Shown: positions 42,756 through 51,872 of the stretch, in pieces
How positions within the stretch are numbered: the stretch's first letter is position 1
Layout of the letters: the number at the start of each line of letters is the position of its first letter
NCBI GenBank assembly: GCA_021811105.1
Contig: JAJZPM010000018.1
Location: 1-54,849, forward strand
Direction: 5' to 3'
Origin: Nitrospirota bacterium
GTDB taxonomy: Bacteria; Nitrospirota; Thermodesulfovibrionia; Thermodesulfovibrionales; UBA6898
DNA length: 54,849 nucleotides
Translations under genes and position numbers: made by a program
Notes under the pieces: generated by a model
The model's input: the letters and a program-made list of their open reading frames with translations, nothing else
What the model was told of the DNA's origin: nothing
The model's database searches: none

Positions 42756-43820
42756 TCACTTCCTGCGCCCGTATTCAGCCTTTATCTTATCGTATAATTC
42801 TTCCGGGGTAAAAACCACTCCTCCAGGCCTGCCGTAAAAAACCACATTGGCAGCGCCGTTGACCGCAAGCTTCACGTCTTCGACCATCTGCCCTGCGTTC
42901 ATCTCCACCACCATGAATTTCTTTCCCTTTCGGGTCATCTCCGCTATCCGCTTTTCAGGAAAAGGAAAGAGCGTCACCGGTCTGAAGAGCCCGACTTTTT
43001 TCCCTTCTTTCCGAAGCTCTTGCACCGCCGACAGTGCGATCCGAGCGGCAATACCGAAGGCGACCACCAGGAGGGCTGCGTCTTCGGTATCATGTTCGTC
43101 GAACATCACTTCTTTCTTCCTTATCAGGTCGTACTTTCTGCAGAGCTCGTAGTTTTTCTGCTCCAGTTCCCCCTGCCCCATGCATAGGGAACGAACGACC
43201 CTCGGCCTGCGGCCTTTGCAGCCGTTCAATATCCAGTCTTTCTTCGGCAGACGCGGACGCACATACTTTGTCGGGTGAAACGGCTCCATCATCTGCCCCA
43301 CTACGCCGTCCCCGAGGATCACCACCGGAGTGCGGTACTCATCGGCCTTGTCAAAGGCCCGCATCGTGAGGTCCCACATCTCCTGCACGTTGAAGGGAGA
43401 GTACACGATGCACCGGTAGTCCCCGTGGCCCCCTCCCTTTACGGCCTGAAAATAGTCTCCCTGACTGGCGGTAATATTCCCGAGCCCCGGGCCGCCCCTC
43501 TGGATATTGACGATGACCGCAGGAAGCTCGGCGCCGGCGAGAAAAGAGATCGCCTCCTGCATGAGACTGATCCCAGGACTGCTCGACGACGTCATCGCCC
43601 TGACGCCGGCAGCCGAGGCGCCGTATACCATATTGATTGAAGCGATCTCGCTTTCCGCCTGGATAAAAACGCCTTCGACCTCGGGCATTCTTCTCGCCAT
43701 ATATTCCGGTATCTCATTCTGCGGGGTGATCGGATATCCAGCGTAGAAGCGGCAGCCGGCCTGCACAGCCGCCTCGGCGATCGCCTCGTTGCCTTTTCTG
43801 AAAGATAGTTTCTTCCTCAT
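42756..43820 (-). CDS. vorB: 2-oxoacid:ferredoxin oxidoreductase alpha subunit (VorB type), isolated
   Basis: 354 residues. Pyrimidine-binding domain I of a 2-oxoacid:acceptor oxidoreductase: G-N-E-A-I-A-E-A-A, Y-P-I-T-P-Q-N-E-I (about 29-37), E-S-E-I-A-S-I-N-M and the domain II region near the C-terminus. The length and single-domain layout match VorB/KorA-type subunits for branched-chain 2-oxoacids or 2-oxoglutarate. The TPP-binding beta subunit, gamma subunit and ferredoxin-like subunit that should accompany it are not next to it: macro gene on one side, divergent glyQ on the other. Substrate therefore unassigned. Confidence 0.88.
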   Translation of the reverse strand: MRKKLSFRKGNEAIAEAAVQAGCRFYAGYPITPQNEIPEYMARRMPEVEGVFIQAESEIASINMVYGASAAGVRAMTSSSSPGISLMQEAISFLAGAELPAVIVNIQRGGPGLGNITASQGDYFQAVKGGGHGDYRCIVYSPFNVQEMWDLTMRAFDKADEYRTPVVILGDGVVGQMMEPFHPTKYVRPRLPKKDWILNGCKGRRPRVVRSLCMGQGELEQKNYELCRKYDLIRKKEVMFDEHDTEDAALLVVAFGIAARIALSAVQELRKEGKKVGLFRPVTLFPFPEKRIAEMTRKGKKFMVVEMNAGQMVEDVKLAVNGAANVVFYGRPGGVVFTPEELYDKIKAEYGRRK

Positions 43821-43925
43821 CCCTCACCATTTTGTAATTCCTTGCCGCTTGATCGCACGTCAGGAAATCCGCTTCATTATAGCATATCGGTCCTTCGCCG
43901 AATAGGCCTCATGCGCCCGTTTCGA

Positions 43926-43955
43926 TTGACAAACATCAGACTCTTTATTTAACAT
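43926..43955 (+). promoter_or_regulatory. Candidate promoter for glyQS
   Basis: A perfect TTGACA (43926-43931) with TAACAT (43950-43955) after an 18-base spacer, 22 bases before the glyQ ATG. No T-box or other leader structure fits in this space. Confidence 0.5.
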
Positions 43956-43976
43956 TTTGTTTCATGAGGAGACCGA

Positions 43977-44852
43977 ATGTATTTTCAGGATCTTATACTG
44001 ACGCTTCAGAGCTTCTGGTCTAAAAAAGGCTGCGTCCTGCTTCAGCCTTACGATATCGAAGTCGGGGCCGGAACGTTCCACACGGCAACTTTCTTCCGGG
44101 TCATCGGCCCGGAGCCATGGAAGACCGCCTACGTCCAGCCGTCGAGGAGACCGACGGACGGCAGGTACGGGGAGAACCCCAACAGGCTCCAGCAGTATTA
44201 CCAGTACCAGGTCATTATTAAACCGTCGCCGGCCGACAGCCAGGAAGTCTATCTCGAAAGCCTCTCCGAGCTTGGCATCGACCCTACGAAGCACGACATC
44301 AGGTTCGTCGAAGACGACTGGGAGTCTCCGACCCTCGGCGCATGGGGGCTCGGCTGGGAGGTCTGGCTCGACGGCATGGAGGTGACCCAATTTACGTATT
44401 TCCAGCAGGTGGGAGGAATAGACCTCACACCGGTTTCGCTCGAAATCACTTACGGGCTCGAGCGGATCGCGATGTACCTGCAGGGCGTGGACAACGTGTA
44501 CCAGTTGAAATGGAGCAAAGACCTTTTCTACGGAGACGTCCACCATATGGGTGAGGTCGAGGGCTCAAAGTATAACTTCGACTACTCCAATGCCGAACTG
44601 CTTGCACGGCACTTCGACGATTGCGAGAAAGAGTCCGTCAGGATGAATTCGATCGGTCTCGCGATCCCCTCTTACGAATTCTGTCTTAAGTGTTCGCACC
44701 TGTTCAACCTGCTCGACGCGAGGGGCGCCATATCGGTGACCGAAAGGACAAAGTACATAGCCAGGGTCAGAAACCTCGCAAAGCTCTGCGCCGAGGCATT
44801 TTACCGGCAGCGGGAGGAGATGGGATTTCCGCTCCTGGGGGGGCAGAAATGA
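43977..44852 (+). CDS. glyQ: Glycyl-tRNA synthetase alpha subunit
   Basis: Catalytic subunit of the heterotetrameric bacterial glycyl-tRNA synthetase. 291 residues, class II aminoacyl-tRNA synthetase fold. The opening [13 protein letters not shown] is family-specific. Motif 2 region is around A-Y-V-Q-P-S-R-R-P, motif 3 around [15 protein letters not shown] precedes the ATG. Its stop overlaps the glyS ATG. Confidence 0.98.
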   Translation: MYFQDLILTLQSFWSKKGCVLLQPYDIEVGAGTFHTATFFRVIGPEPWKTAYVQPSRRPTDGRYGENPNRLQQYYQYQVIIKPSPADSQEVYLESLSELGIDPTKHDIRFVEDDWESPTLGAWGLGWEVWLDGMEVTQFTYFQQVGGIDLTPVSLEITYGLERIAMYLQGVDNVYQLKWSKDLFYGDVHHMGEVEGSKYNFDYSNAELLARHFDDCEKESVRMNSIGLAIPSYEFCLKCSHLFNLLDARGAISVTERTKYIARVRNLAKLCAEAFYRQREEMGFPLLGGQK

Positions 44853-46948
44853 GCACCGTGAACCCGCAAACAGTGAACGAGGAAACACCGCGGGAGCATC
44901 CGCTCATGCTCGAAATAGGGACCGAGGAGATACCGGCCCGATTCCTCCCTCCGGCGATCGCCGACCTGAAAAATATCGCTGCAGCCGTATTCGCGGAGCA
45001 CCGCATCTCCTATAGTGAGATAAGGTCGTACGCCACTCCGCGGAGGCTTGTCCTCATGATGAAGGGAGTTGCCGCGGTGCAAAACGATGCGGTCAGGGAG
45101 GTCTTCGGTCCTTCGAAAAAAGTGGCCTTCGACGAACAGGGCAATCCGACAAAGGCAGCGACGGGCTTTGCCGCCTCGCTTGGTTTGCCGGTATCGGAAT
45201 TGGTAATCAAGACAAAAGGAAAAAGCGAATATGTGGCAGCGGTCATCTCCGAGAGCGGCATGGAGACCAGGGCGGCATTGCCCGCGATATTCAAGAAGAT
45301 CATCCTCTCACTGCGTTTCCCGAAATCTATGAGATGGGGAAGCGGCAGCATACTCTTTGTCCGTCCGATACACTGGCTCGTCACCCTCTACGGTAAGGAC
45401 ACGATGAGCGTGGAGATAGACGGTATCAAGGGCGGCAACATGACGCGAGGACACAGGTTCCTCTCACCTGCCGCGTTTCAGATAAGAGAGGTGAACACTT
45501 ACATAAACGTGCTCGAAAACAACTTTGTCATTCTCGACCAGGAGAAGAGGGAAAAGGCGATACGCTCGGGCATCGACGATCTTGCGGCCCGGTCGGGCGG
45601 CCGGCCCGTAGTCGACGACGGACTTCTCGAAACAGTGAATTTTCTCGTCGAATATCCCGTGCCGGTCTTGTGCAGTTTTGACCGGGGATACCTTAAGCTC
45701 CCGAAGGAGCTGCTCATCACTGTGATGAAGGACCACCAGAAATACTTCGGCATCCAAGATGACGAGGGGAACCTGCTGAATAGTTTCATCGTGATCAGCA
45801 ACACCCGGGCGGAAAACGGCGAGACCGTCAGGACGGGTGCCGAACGGGTGATTAAGGCCCGCTTCGACGACGCAAAATTCTATTTTCACGAAGATAAGAA
45901 AATGTCGCTCGGCGACAGGGTCGCGCACCTGAAAAATGTCACTTTTCACGACAAACTGGGAAGTCTTTTTGACAAGACGGAAAGAACCGTTACGATCGCG
46001 TCCTTCCTCGCGGACAAACTGGATCCCGCGCTGAAGGAGAGACTGGTCAGGGCGGCAATACTTGCAAAGGCCGACCTGATCACCGGCGTGGTCAGAGAAT
46101 TCCCCGAGCTCCAGGGCATCATGGGCAGATACTATGCGGTCCACGATGACGAAGACAAGGGCGTCTCGCTGGCCCTCGAAGAGCAATACCTTCCCAAGTC
46201 CTTCGGCGGAAGGCTTCCGGAGACAGACCTCGGTGCCCTGTTAAGCCTCTCCGATAAGATAGATAATATCGCTTCGTTCTTCTCGATCGGCCTGATGCCG
46301 ACAGGATCGGAAGACCCATTCGCCCTCAGGCGGCAGGCGATGGGCGTAGTCTCGATTTTCACCGAACGGGGATATGAGCTCTCGTTGCAGGAGATTTTCG
46401 AAAAGGCCCTTCAGGAAGTGCCGATAAAATCGGGGCGCGACGCGGCGGGAGAGATCCTGAACTTCATGGAGCAGCGCATGGAGTTTATGCTTTCGTCAAA
46501 GGAATATACGCAGGACCTCATTAAGGCCGTCCTTCCGCTGAGCCGGTCCTGCCCCCTGAAGGCGGTCCTCGGCCGCATCGAGGCGCTGAAGCATTTCAGG
46601 CAAGAGGATATATTTCCTTCTTTTCTCCTTGCGATAAAAAGGGTAAACAATATCATCCCGAAGAAGGTTCTCCCTCCTCTGCGGGACAACCTTCTTGTCC
46701 AGGATGAGGAAAAAAACCTCTATGCGATATTCCTGGATGTAAAAGAAAAAACATCAGCCCTTATCGAAAAAGAGCAATTCGCCGAATGCCTTGCGGTGTT
46801 CTCGGGGATAACGTCTGCGGTCAACGGCTTTTTCGACAAGGTGCTCGTCATGGACAAGCAGGAGGAGATCAAATTAAACAGGCTCGCGCTGCTCAAAGAG
46901 ATATGGGCGGCCGCCTCACAGCTCGCCGACTTCTCGAAACTTTCCTGA
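44849..46948 (+). CDS. glyS: Glycyl-tRNA synthetase beta subunit
   Basis: tRNA-binding partner of GlyQ. 699 residues from ATG 44849, which overlaps the glyQ stop (ATGA). [11 protein letters not shown] (about 21-31) is the classic N-terminal signature. An HD-like region and a C-terminal anticodon-binding domain (about 590-699) follow. Downstream lies the first inverted-repeat element. Confidence 0.97.
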   Translation: MSTVNPQTVNEETPREHPLMLEIGTEEIPARFLPPAIADLKNIAAAVFAEHRISYSEIRSYATPRRLVLMMKGVAAVQNDAVREVFGPSKKVAFDEQGNPTKAATGFAASLGLPVSELVIKTKGKSEYVAAVISESGMETRAALPAIFKKIILSLRFPKSMRWGSGSILFVRPIHWLVTLYGKDTMSVEIDGIKGGNMTRGHRFLSPAAFQIREVNTYINVLENNFVILDQEKREKAIRSGIDDLAARSGGRPVVDDGLLETVNFLVEYPVPVLCSFDRGYLKLPKELLITVMKDHQKYFGIQDDEGNLLNSFIVISNTRAENGETVRTGAERVIKARFDDAKFYFHEDKKMSLGDRVAHLKNVTFHDKLGSLFDKTERTVTIASFLADKLDPALKERLVRAAILAKADLITGVVREFPELQGIMGRYYAVHDDEDKGVSLALEEQYLPKSFGGRLPETDLGALLSLSDKIDNIASFFSIGLMPTGSEDPFALRRQAMGVVSIFTERGYELSLQEIFEKALQEVPIKSGRDAAGEILNFMEQRMEFMLSSKEYTQDLIKAVLPLSRSCPLKAVLGRIEALKHFRQEDIFPSFLLAIKRVNNIIPKKVLPPLRDNLLVQDEEKNLYAIFLDVKEKTSALIEKEQFAECLAVFSGITSAVNGFFDKVLVMDKQEEIKLNRLALLKEIWAAASQLADFSKLS

Positions 46949-46985
46949 AATCAACACTACAAGCTTCAGAGAAAAGCATGTCATA

Positions 46986-47151
46986 GCTAGGGCAGGTGGG
47001 CTAAAAAACGCCATACAATCGGCTGGATTTGATTGTGATTCACGTAAACGCAAATCGATCGCATGTTTTTTTCTAATAAAGTGGTCTGGTCTGTCCCGTG
47101 CTTTTTCAGCTGAGCCTCGACTATGGCTGTTTTTACCCCACCTGTCCTAGC
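46986..47151. repeat. Inverted-repeat intergenic element, copy 1 (166 bp)
   Basis: Lies between convergent glyS and the PP2C gene. The 30-base ends (46986-47015 and 47122-47151) are complementary at 26 of 30 positions. The inner arm (AAAAACGCCATA ... TATGGCTGTTTTT) and much of the core (including CAATCGGC, GTGATTCACGT-like, GTGGTCTGG, GAGCCTCGAC) are shared with copy 2 at 50151-50318. The outer 16 bases differ completely from copy 2 yet still pair with each other. No open reading frame. Could be a MITE-like element or a structured RNA/terminator. Confidence 0.8.
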
Positions 47152-47168
47152 CGTATCTGCGACAATAT

Positions 47169-47936
47169 TCATTTCTCCGAGATTTTCACCACGATCAGAC
47201 TTATATTGTCCCGCGCGCCGGAGGCCATCGCCTTATCGAAAAGGCACTCAGCCTCGCCATGGAGCAGCATAAAACATTTCTCCATATCCGGCCGGGCGAC
47301 ACTCTCCCAGAGGCCGTCAGAGCAGAGAAGAAACGTCTCCCGACCTGACAGACTTACCTCTCTCACCTCCACTGTAGGGGACGCGCTTTGCAGATCTCCG
47401 ATCAGCGCGGAGGTGAGAATGTTTTTCTGGGGGTGCGTCCGCATCTCTTCTTCGGTGATTACGCCCTCTTCCAGAAGCCTCTGTACCAGAGAATGGTCCT
47501 CCGTAAGTCTCTCCAGGACATCGTCGTTCAGGCGGTATAGTCTGCTGTCTCCGCAGTGAAAGAGGAAACACCTGCCGGCCCCCACGAAAAGCCCCGTCGC
47601 GGTTGTGCCCAGTCCGTAACTGTCCCTGTCTTTTTCCACTAGCCAGTTCAGGGCCGATTTGGCGGATTTCATTATATCGATGAGGTCTTCAGTGCCTTCT
47701 ACCGCCACGTATTTATCTTTCAGCATCTCGAGTACCGTCTTGCTGGCGACCTCGCCCCGCTGATGCCCTCCCATGCCGTCGGCGACGGCATAGATCTGTT
47801 TTTCCTCGGAAGATATAACGCACCCCACTCTCTCCAGATTCGTCTCGGAAACGACGAGATTATTCAGGAGCAGACTGTCTTCATTGTTCTTTCTGATCTT
47901 CCCTACATTAGTGATATAGCAGGCTTCCACTCGCAC
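47169..47936 (-). CDS. PP2C-family serine/threonine phosphatase
   Basis: 255 residues, single PPM/PP2C domain, cytoplasmic. Metal-binding motifs: N-N-E-D (17-20), A-D-G-M-G-G-H (about 52-58), C-G-D-S-R (about 128-132), S-D-G-L-W-E (about 205-210), and G-A-R-D-N-I (about 240-245). Reverses Hanks-type kinase phosphorylation, but no partner kinase (PknB-like) is in the window. GTG start with GAGGG 7 bases upstream. Confidence 0.95.
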   Translation of the reverse strand: MRVEACYITNVGKIRKNNEDSLLLNNLVVSETNLERVGCVISSEEKQIYAVADGMGGHQRGEVASKTVLEMLKDKYVAVEGTEDLIDIMKSAKSALNWLVEKDRDSYGLGTTATGLFVGAGRCFLFHCGDSRLYRLNDDVLERLTEDHSLVQRLLEEGVITEEEMRTHPQKNILTSALIGDLQSASPTVEVREVSLSGRETFLLCSDGLWESVARPDMEKCFMLLHGEAECLFDKAMASGARDNISLIVVKISEK

Positions 47937-48051
47937 ACTTACGCCCTCCCTGACTCCGATGTTTCGGTGACGTTTTATAAAGTATACAGCATATGTCGCA
48001 TTGGATACGGATAAAATTAAGCGGCCCGCTCCTGCGTTCGGTGGAATGACA

Positions 48052-48081
48052 TTGACAATTCCCCTTTGATTCTATTATGTT
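48052..48081 (+). promoter_or_regulatory. Promoter of rplM-rpsI
   Basis: TTGACA (48052-48057) and TTATGT (48075-48080, 17-base spacer) or TATGTT (18-base spacer), 46 bases upstream of the rplM ATG. The AT-rich downstream stretch suits a strong ribosomal-protein promoter. Confidence 0.6.
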
Positions 48082-48126
48082 ATATAGTTCTCAAAAATTC
48101 TGAAAAGAAAGTAAAGAGGTTTACTG

Positions 48127-48552
48127 ATGAAGACTCAATTCGCGAAGAAGGGTGACATCGACCGGAAATGGTATGTGGTCGATGCGAAAGACGCGGTCCT
48201 CGGAAGGCTCGCGGTCAAAGTCGCCACTTACCTCAGGGGCAAGAACAAACCGGTTTTCACTCCTAATGTCGACACCGGTGATTTCGTCATCGTGGTAAAT
48301 GCCGATAGGGTGCGTCTCACCGGGAAAAAGCTGACCGATAAAGTGTATTACCACCATTCCGGGTACATCGGCGGAATAAAGTCGAAGACTGCCAAGGACA
48401 TGCTTGAGCAGACCCCGGAGAAGATCATAGAGAAGGCGGTCTGGGGCATGCTCCCGAAAAACAGGCTCGGGAGGACGATGATCAAGAAACTGAAAGTATA
48501 CAAGGGAACCGAGCATCCTCACAAGGCCCAGTCCCCGGAAATTTTGCAATAA
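48127..48552 (+). CDS. rplM: 50S ribosomal protein L13
   Basis: 141 residues, complete. [15 protein letters not shown] (17-31) and the [13 protein letters not shown] motif are diagnostic. Followed 10 bases later by rpsI, the universal pairing. Confidence 0.98.
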   Translation: MKTQFAKKGDIDRKWYVVDAKDAVLGRLAVKVATYLRGKNKPVFTPNVDTGDFVIVVNADRVRLTGKKLTDKVYYHHSGYIGGIKSKTAKDMLEQTPEKIIEKAVWGMLPKNRLGRTMIKKLKVYKGTEHPHKAQSPEILQ

Positions 48553-48562
48553 AGGAGCGCAC

Positions 48563-48955
48563 ATGGCCGAAATAAAATATACCGCGACAGGAAGAAGAAA
48601 GACCTCTATCGCACAGGTGAACCTCACCCCGGGAACAGGCAAGATCACCGTGAACAAGAAACCGGTGGAAACCTATTTCCCGCGTGAGGTGCTCCGTATG
48701 ATCATCCGTCAGCCGATCGAACTGGTCGGTGCAAGCGGCAAGCATGACATCGCCGTGAAGGTCGAGGGCGGAGGACCGACGGGACAGGCAGGAGCGGTCA
48801 GGCACGGTATCTCGAGGGCGCTCACCAAGATGGATGCAGACCTCAGGGGAAGGCTGAAGAAGGAAGGATTTCTTACCAGGGACCCGAGGGAAAAAGAGAG
48901 AAAGAAATACGGCCTCAAAGGGGCGAGAAAACGTTTTCAGTTCTCAAAGAGATAG
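48563..48955 (+). CDS. rpsI: 30S ribosomal protein S9
   Basis: 130 residues. [10 protein letters not shown] (7-16), [10 protein letters not shown], and the C-terminal [16 protein letters not shown] tail that reaches the P-site tRNA. AAAGGAG precedes the ATG. Followed by an intrinsic terminator. Confidence 0.98.
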   Translation: MAEIKYTATGRRKTSIAQVNLTPGTGKITVNKKPVETYFPREVLRMIIRQPIELVGASGKHDIAVKVEGGGPTGQAGAVRHGISRALTKMDADLRGRLKKEGFLTRDPREKERKKYGLKGARKRFQFSKR

Positions 48956-48998
48956 CACACGCTTAAGAGCGGAAGCTCTGAAGTCGTTCAGTATATCC

Positions 48999-49027
48999 AA
49001 GGGCCCGTTCTTGAAACGGGCCTTTTT
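48999..49027 (+). terminator. Intrinsic terminator after rpsI
   Basis: A GC-rich stem AAGGGCCCGTT / AAACGGGCCTT (with one mismatch near the loop), loop about 5 bases, followed by a T5 run (49023-49027). It closes the rplM-rpsI transcript, so argC probably has its own promoter. Confidence 0.85.
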
Positions 49028-49086
49028 GCTTTCGGAATTCGGGTGCGGGTCGCCGCGCCTTTACATGAACTGAAAAGGATCGACCA

Positions 49087-50127
49087 ATGAAAAAAGTTGC
49101 GATTTGCGGCGGCAGCGGGTACACGGGGATTGAGCTTCTCCGTATTCTGTCGGGCCATTCCAAAGTCGAGGTGTCAGCGGTAACGTCTGAGAAGTCGGCT
49201 GGCAAGAAACTGAGCACGTTGTTCCCGCACCTTCACAGATATGGGGGCCTCACGTACGAGCCGCTTAACAAGGAAAAGCTCCTGACCAAGGCTGATATCT
49301 TTTTCCTTGCGCTTCCTCATGGCGCCTCCCAGGAGGCGGTCAATTTTTTTTACAGGAACGGGAAAAAAGTCATCGACCTTTCGGCCGATTATCGGCTACG
49401 GGACCCGGAAACGTACAAAGAGTGGTACGGGCTTTCGCATGATTTCGTCTCCACTCTCAGGAAGGCAGTCTACGGCCTGCCGGAGTTATATCGGAACAGG
49501 ATCAGAAAGGCGGCACTTATCGCAAACCCCGGCTGTTATCCGACAAGCGCAATCCTCGGCCTGCTGCCCGCGCTTAAGGCAAAGATTGTCGACTCCGATT
49601 CGATCGTGATAGACTCGAAGTCGGGCACGAGCGGCGCCGGAAGGAAGGCCGACGTTGCGGTCTCTTTCTGCGAGGTCAACGAGGGCTTCAAGGCATACGG
49701 CATAGGGACACACCGGCACACTCCCGAGATCGAGCAGGAGTTGTCCTCCCTCGCAGGCAAAGAGATAACGGTGAATTTCACCCCGCATCTTCTGCCGGTC
49801 GACAGGGGGATACTCACGACGATTTATGCCAAAATGACGAAGAAGGCGGACACCGCTTCTGTGCTGAATGTCTATCGCAAGAGATACGCGGGAGAGCCCT
49901 TCATCAAGGTGCATGATGAAGGCGTCTTGCCGAATATCAAGAATGTGAGAGGGACGAATGTCTGCGAGATAGGACTCAAGGTGAACCCCAGGACGAATAC
50001 GCTGGTCGTCGTCTCGGCGATCGATAACCTCGTGAAGGGGGCTTCCGGTCAGGCGGTCCACAATATGAATCTCATGATGGGCTTTCCGGAGCAGGAAGGG
50101 CTCGACAAGATCGCCCTCTTCCCGTAA
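49087..50127 (+). CDS. argC: N-acetyl-gamma-glutamyl-phosphate reductase
   Basis: NADPH-dependent third step of arginine synthesis. 346 residues. Nucleotide motif G-G-S-G-Y-T-G (8-14), the acyl-accepting cysteine C150 in N-P-G-C-Y-P-T-S, and G-T-H-R-H-T-P-E-I-E-Q-E for the C-terminal dimerisation/catalytic segment. Separated from argJ by 347 bases of repeats. Confidence 0.97.
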   Translation: MKKVAICGGSGYTGIELLRILSGHSKVEVSAVTSEKSAGKKLSTLFPHLHRYGGLTYEPLNKEKLLTKADIFFLALPHGASQEAVNFFYRNGKKVIDLSADYRLRDPETYKEWYGLSHDFVSTLRKAVYGLPELYRNRIRKAALIANPGCYPTSAILGLLPALKAKIVDSDSIVIDSKSGTSGAGRKADVAVSFCEVNEGFKAYGIGTHRHTPEIEQELSSLAGKEITVNFTPHLLPVDRGILTTIYAKMTKKADTASVLNVYRKRYAGEPFIKVHDEGVLPNIKNVRGTNVCEIGLKVNPRTNTLVVVSAIDNLVKGASGQAVHNMNLMMGFPEQEGLDKIALFP

Positions 50128-50150
50128 TAAAACCTGATGTTGCATAGAGG

Positions 50151-50318
50151 ACGAGGGGAGACATGCTGAAAAACGCCATACAATCGGCAGGATTTAATTA
50201 TGATTCACGTTGAGCGCAAGTCCTACGCATGCTCTGTTTTCCCGAAAGGTGGTCTGGCATGACCGGCTTTTTTGGCGGAGCCTCGACTATGGCTGTTTTT
50301 CATCATATCTCCCCTCGT
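50151..50318. repeat. Inverted-repeat intergenic element, copy 2 (168 bp)
   Basis: Same core and inner arms as copy 1 (46986-47151). Outer arms ACGAGGGGAGACATGCT (50151-50167) and its near-complement (50302-50318) pair with two mismatches, although their sequence differs from the outer arms of copy 1. Located between codirectional argC and argJ. Confidence 0.8.
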
Positions 50319-50417
50319 TTGGATATTTTTTTTGAAACCGAAACTCTTTGCTGGTTTGTCATCCCGGCTTGTCCGGTCTCCTCGGCGACTCGCCGGGGCG
50401 AGGATCATTCTGAAGAA

Positions 50418-50441
50418 GGATTCCCGCTGAGCGGGAATGAC
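50418..50441. repeat. REP-like palindrome, copy 2
   Basis: ATTCCCGC (50420-50427) pairs with GCGGGAAT (50431-50438) around a 3-base loop. Flanks GG and GAC, and the preceding AAGAA, match the copy at 38-67. A third, weaker arm GTCATCCCG lies at about 50357. Confidence 0.6.
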
Positions 50442-50474
50442 AGGGCAAAACGCCTTGCTCAGGAATAATACGCA

Positions 50475-51671
50475 ATGGCCGAAACAGCTGACATAAAAAC
50501 TCCTGCCGGGTTCCTTTTTTCGACAGCCGAAGCCTCGATCAAGAAGCCGGGACGGAAAGACATCGCCCTCATCGTCTCTGAAGTCGAGGCGAATATCGCA
50601 GGCACGTTCACGAAGAATGCAGTAAAGGCAGCTCCGGTCAGGCTCTGTATGCGGAATATCAGATCCGGCAAGGGCAGAGTGATTATCGTGAACAGCGGCA
50701 ACGCCAACGCCTGCACGGGAAAGAAGGGAATGCACGACGCGGAAAAGATCGCTGCGGACGTTTCCCGGCGACTGAACATAAAACCTTCTCTCGCATACAT
50801 CTGTTCAACCGGTGTGATAGGAACGCCGCTTCCGATGGAGAGAATTACCCCTGCACTTGCCCCGCTTGCCGGAAACATCGGCGGCTCCTCCTTCGCGGAC
50901 GTTGCAGAGGCGATCATGACAACCGACACCTTCCCAAAGATGGTATCGAGAAGCATAAAGATCGGCGGAAAGTCGGGGACGATCACAGGGGTATGCAAGG
51001 GCGCGGGAATGATCGCGCCGAATATGGCGACGATGCTCTGTTTCATCCTCACCGACGTCGCGCTCGAAAAAAGAGCGTTGAGCGCGGCTTTGAAGGAATC
51101 TGTAAGTAAGTCTTTCAACCGGATCACGATAGACGGCGACATGTCGACTAACGACACGGTTCTTCTCATGGCAAACGGTCTCCTCGGCAATGCCCCTATT
51201 ACCCGGAGTGTAAAGTATTTCGGTGCATTCAAGAAGGCACTGGACGAGGTCACCTATGGGCTTTCCAAACTCGTCGTCAAGGACGGCGAAGGCGCTACAA
51301 AAGTCATCGAGGTGGATGTGAAAGGCGCAAGGAGCGAATCGCACGCGCTCAAGGCTGCATTCGCTGTCGCCAACTCGAACCTGGTTAAGACGGCAATCTA
51401 CGGTAACGACGCCAACTGGGGAAGGATCATGTGCGCCCTGGGATATTCAGGGATTCCTCTCCGCGAAGATAAAACCGACATCTTTTTCAACGGCATCCAG
51501 GTCGTAAAGGAAGGGCTCGCAAATAACAAGGACAAGGAAGCGACCGCTGCGCTGAAAGCAAAGGAGATCACGATCACCGTCGACATTCATTCCGGCAAGT
51601 CATCGGCCACGGTCCTCACCTGCGACTTCACCGAGGAATACATCCGCATCAACGCGGAATACAGGACGTAG
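50475..51671 (+). CDS. argJ: Glutamate N-acetyltransferase / amino-acid acetyltransferase
   Basis: Recycles the acetyl group from N-acetylornithine to glutamate; bifunctional forms also make N-acetylglutamate from acetyl-CoA. 398 residues. It is an autoprocessing ornithine acetyltransferase: C-K-G-A-G-M-I-A-P-N-M-A-T-M-L contains the nucleophilic threonine where the chain self-cleaves into alpha and beta subunits. N-S-G-N-A-N-A-C-T-G and the S-T-N-D-T-V segment are conserved. Makes a cyclic arginine pathway likely. Confidence 0.97.
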   Translation: MAETADIKTPAGFLFSTAEASIKKPGRKDIALIVSEVEANIAGTFTKNAVKAAPVRLCMRNIRSGKGRVIIVNSGNANACTGKKGMHDAEKIAADVSRRLNIKPSLAYICSTGVIGTPLPMERITPALAPLAGNIGGSSFADVAEAIMTTDTFPKMVSRSIKIGGKSGTITGVCKGAGMIAPNMATMLCFILTDVALEKRALSAALKESVSKSFNRITIDGDMSTNDTVLLMANGLLGNAPITRSVKYFGAFKKALDEVTYGLSKLVVKDGEGATKVIEVDVKGARSESHALKAAFAVANSNLVKTAIYGNDANWGRIMCALGYSGIPLREDKTDIFFNGIQVVKEGLANNKDKEATAALKAKEITITVDIHSGKSSATVLTCDFTEEYIRINAEYRT

Positions 51672-51791
51672 GTCTGCCTCATATCACACCAGTCTGAACA
51701 ACGCCGCCCCGCTTCAAAAACAAATGACCACCATATTAAAAGTGGATAGTTCTATTTTGCTTTGACATTTCCATTTTTTTTAAATTTTATC

Positions 51792-51821
51792 TTGACAAAT
51801 GTAATTTCCATTTTGTAATCT
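51792..51821 (+). promoter_or_regulatory. Promoter of the accessory surface-protein locus
   Basis: TTGACA (51792-51797) and TAATCT (51816-51821) with an 18-base spacer, in an AT-rich stretch about 50 bases before the start codon. A second TTGACA lies at 51762-51767, and ATTTCCATTTT is repeated behind each, so the region may be a small tandem duplication. Confidence 0.55.
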
Positions 51822-51872
51822 CATTTTCATAAAACAACATTTGTGGGGGTATTCACGTGGGGGAAAAATAAT

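Larger units (their letters stand above)
50128..50474. other. 347-base intergenic region between argC and argJ, filled with repeats
   Basis: Contains the second 168-bp inverted-repeat element (50151-50318) and the second REP-like palindrome (50418-50441). Between them lies a GC-rich stretch (about 50357-50405) that begins GTCATCCCG and looks like another decayed palindrome arm. No gene and no clear promoter. The last 30 bases hold only a weak AGGAA before the argJ ATG. Confidence 0.6.

Noticed and set aside
43821-43976. Possible T-box or tRNA-sensing leader before glyQS
   Set aside because: Too short, no specifier loop or antiterminator; only a simple promoter is visible.
46986-50318. The two inverted-repeat elements as integron attC sites
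   Set aside because: attC sites conserve the outer GTT/AAC core boxes and vary inside; here the inner arms are conserved and the outer arms vary, and no cassette or integrase is present.
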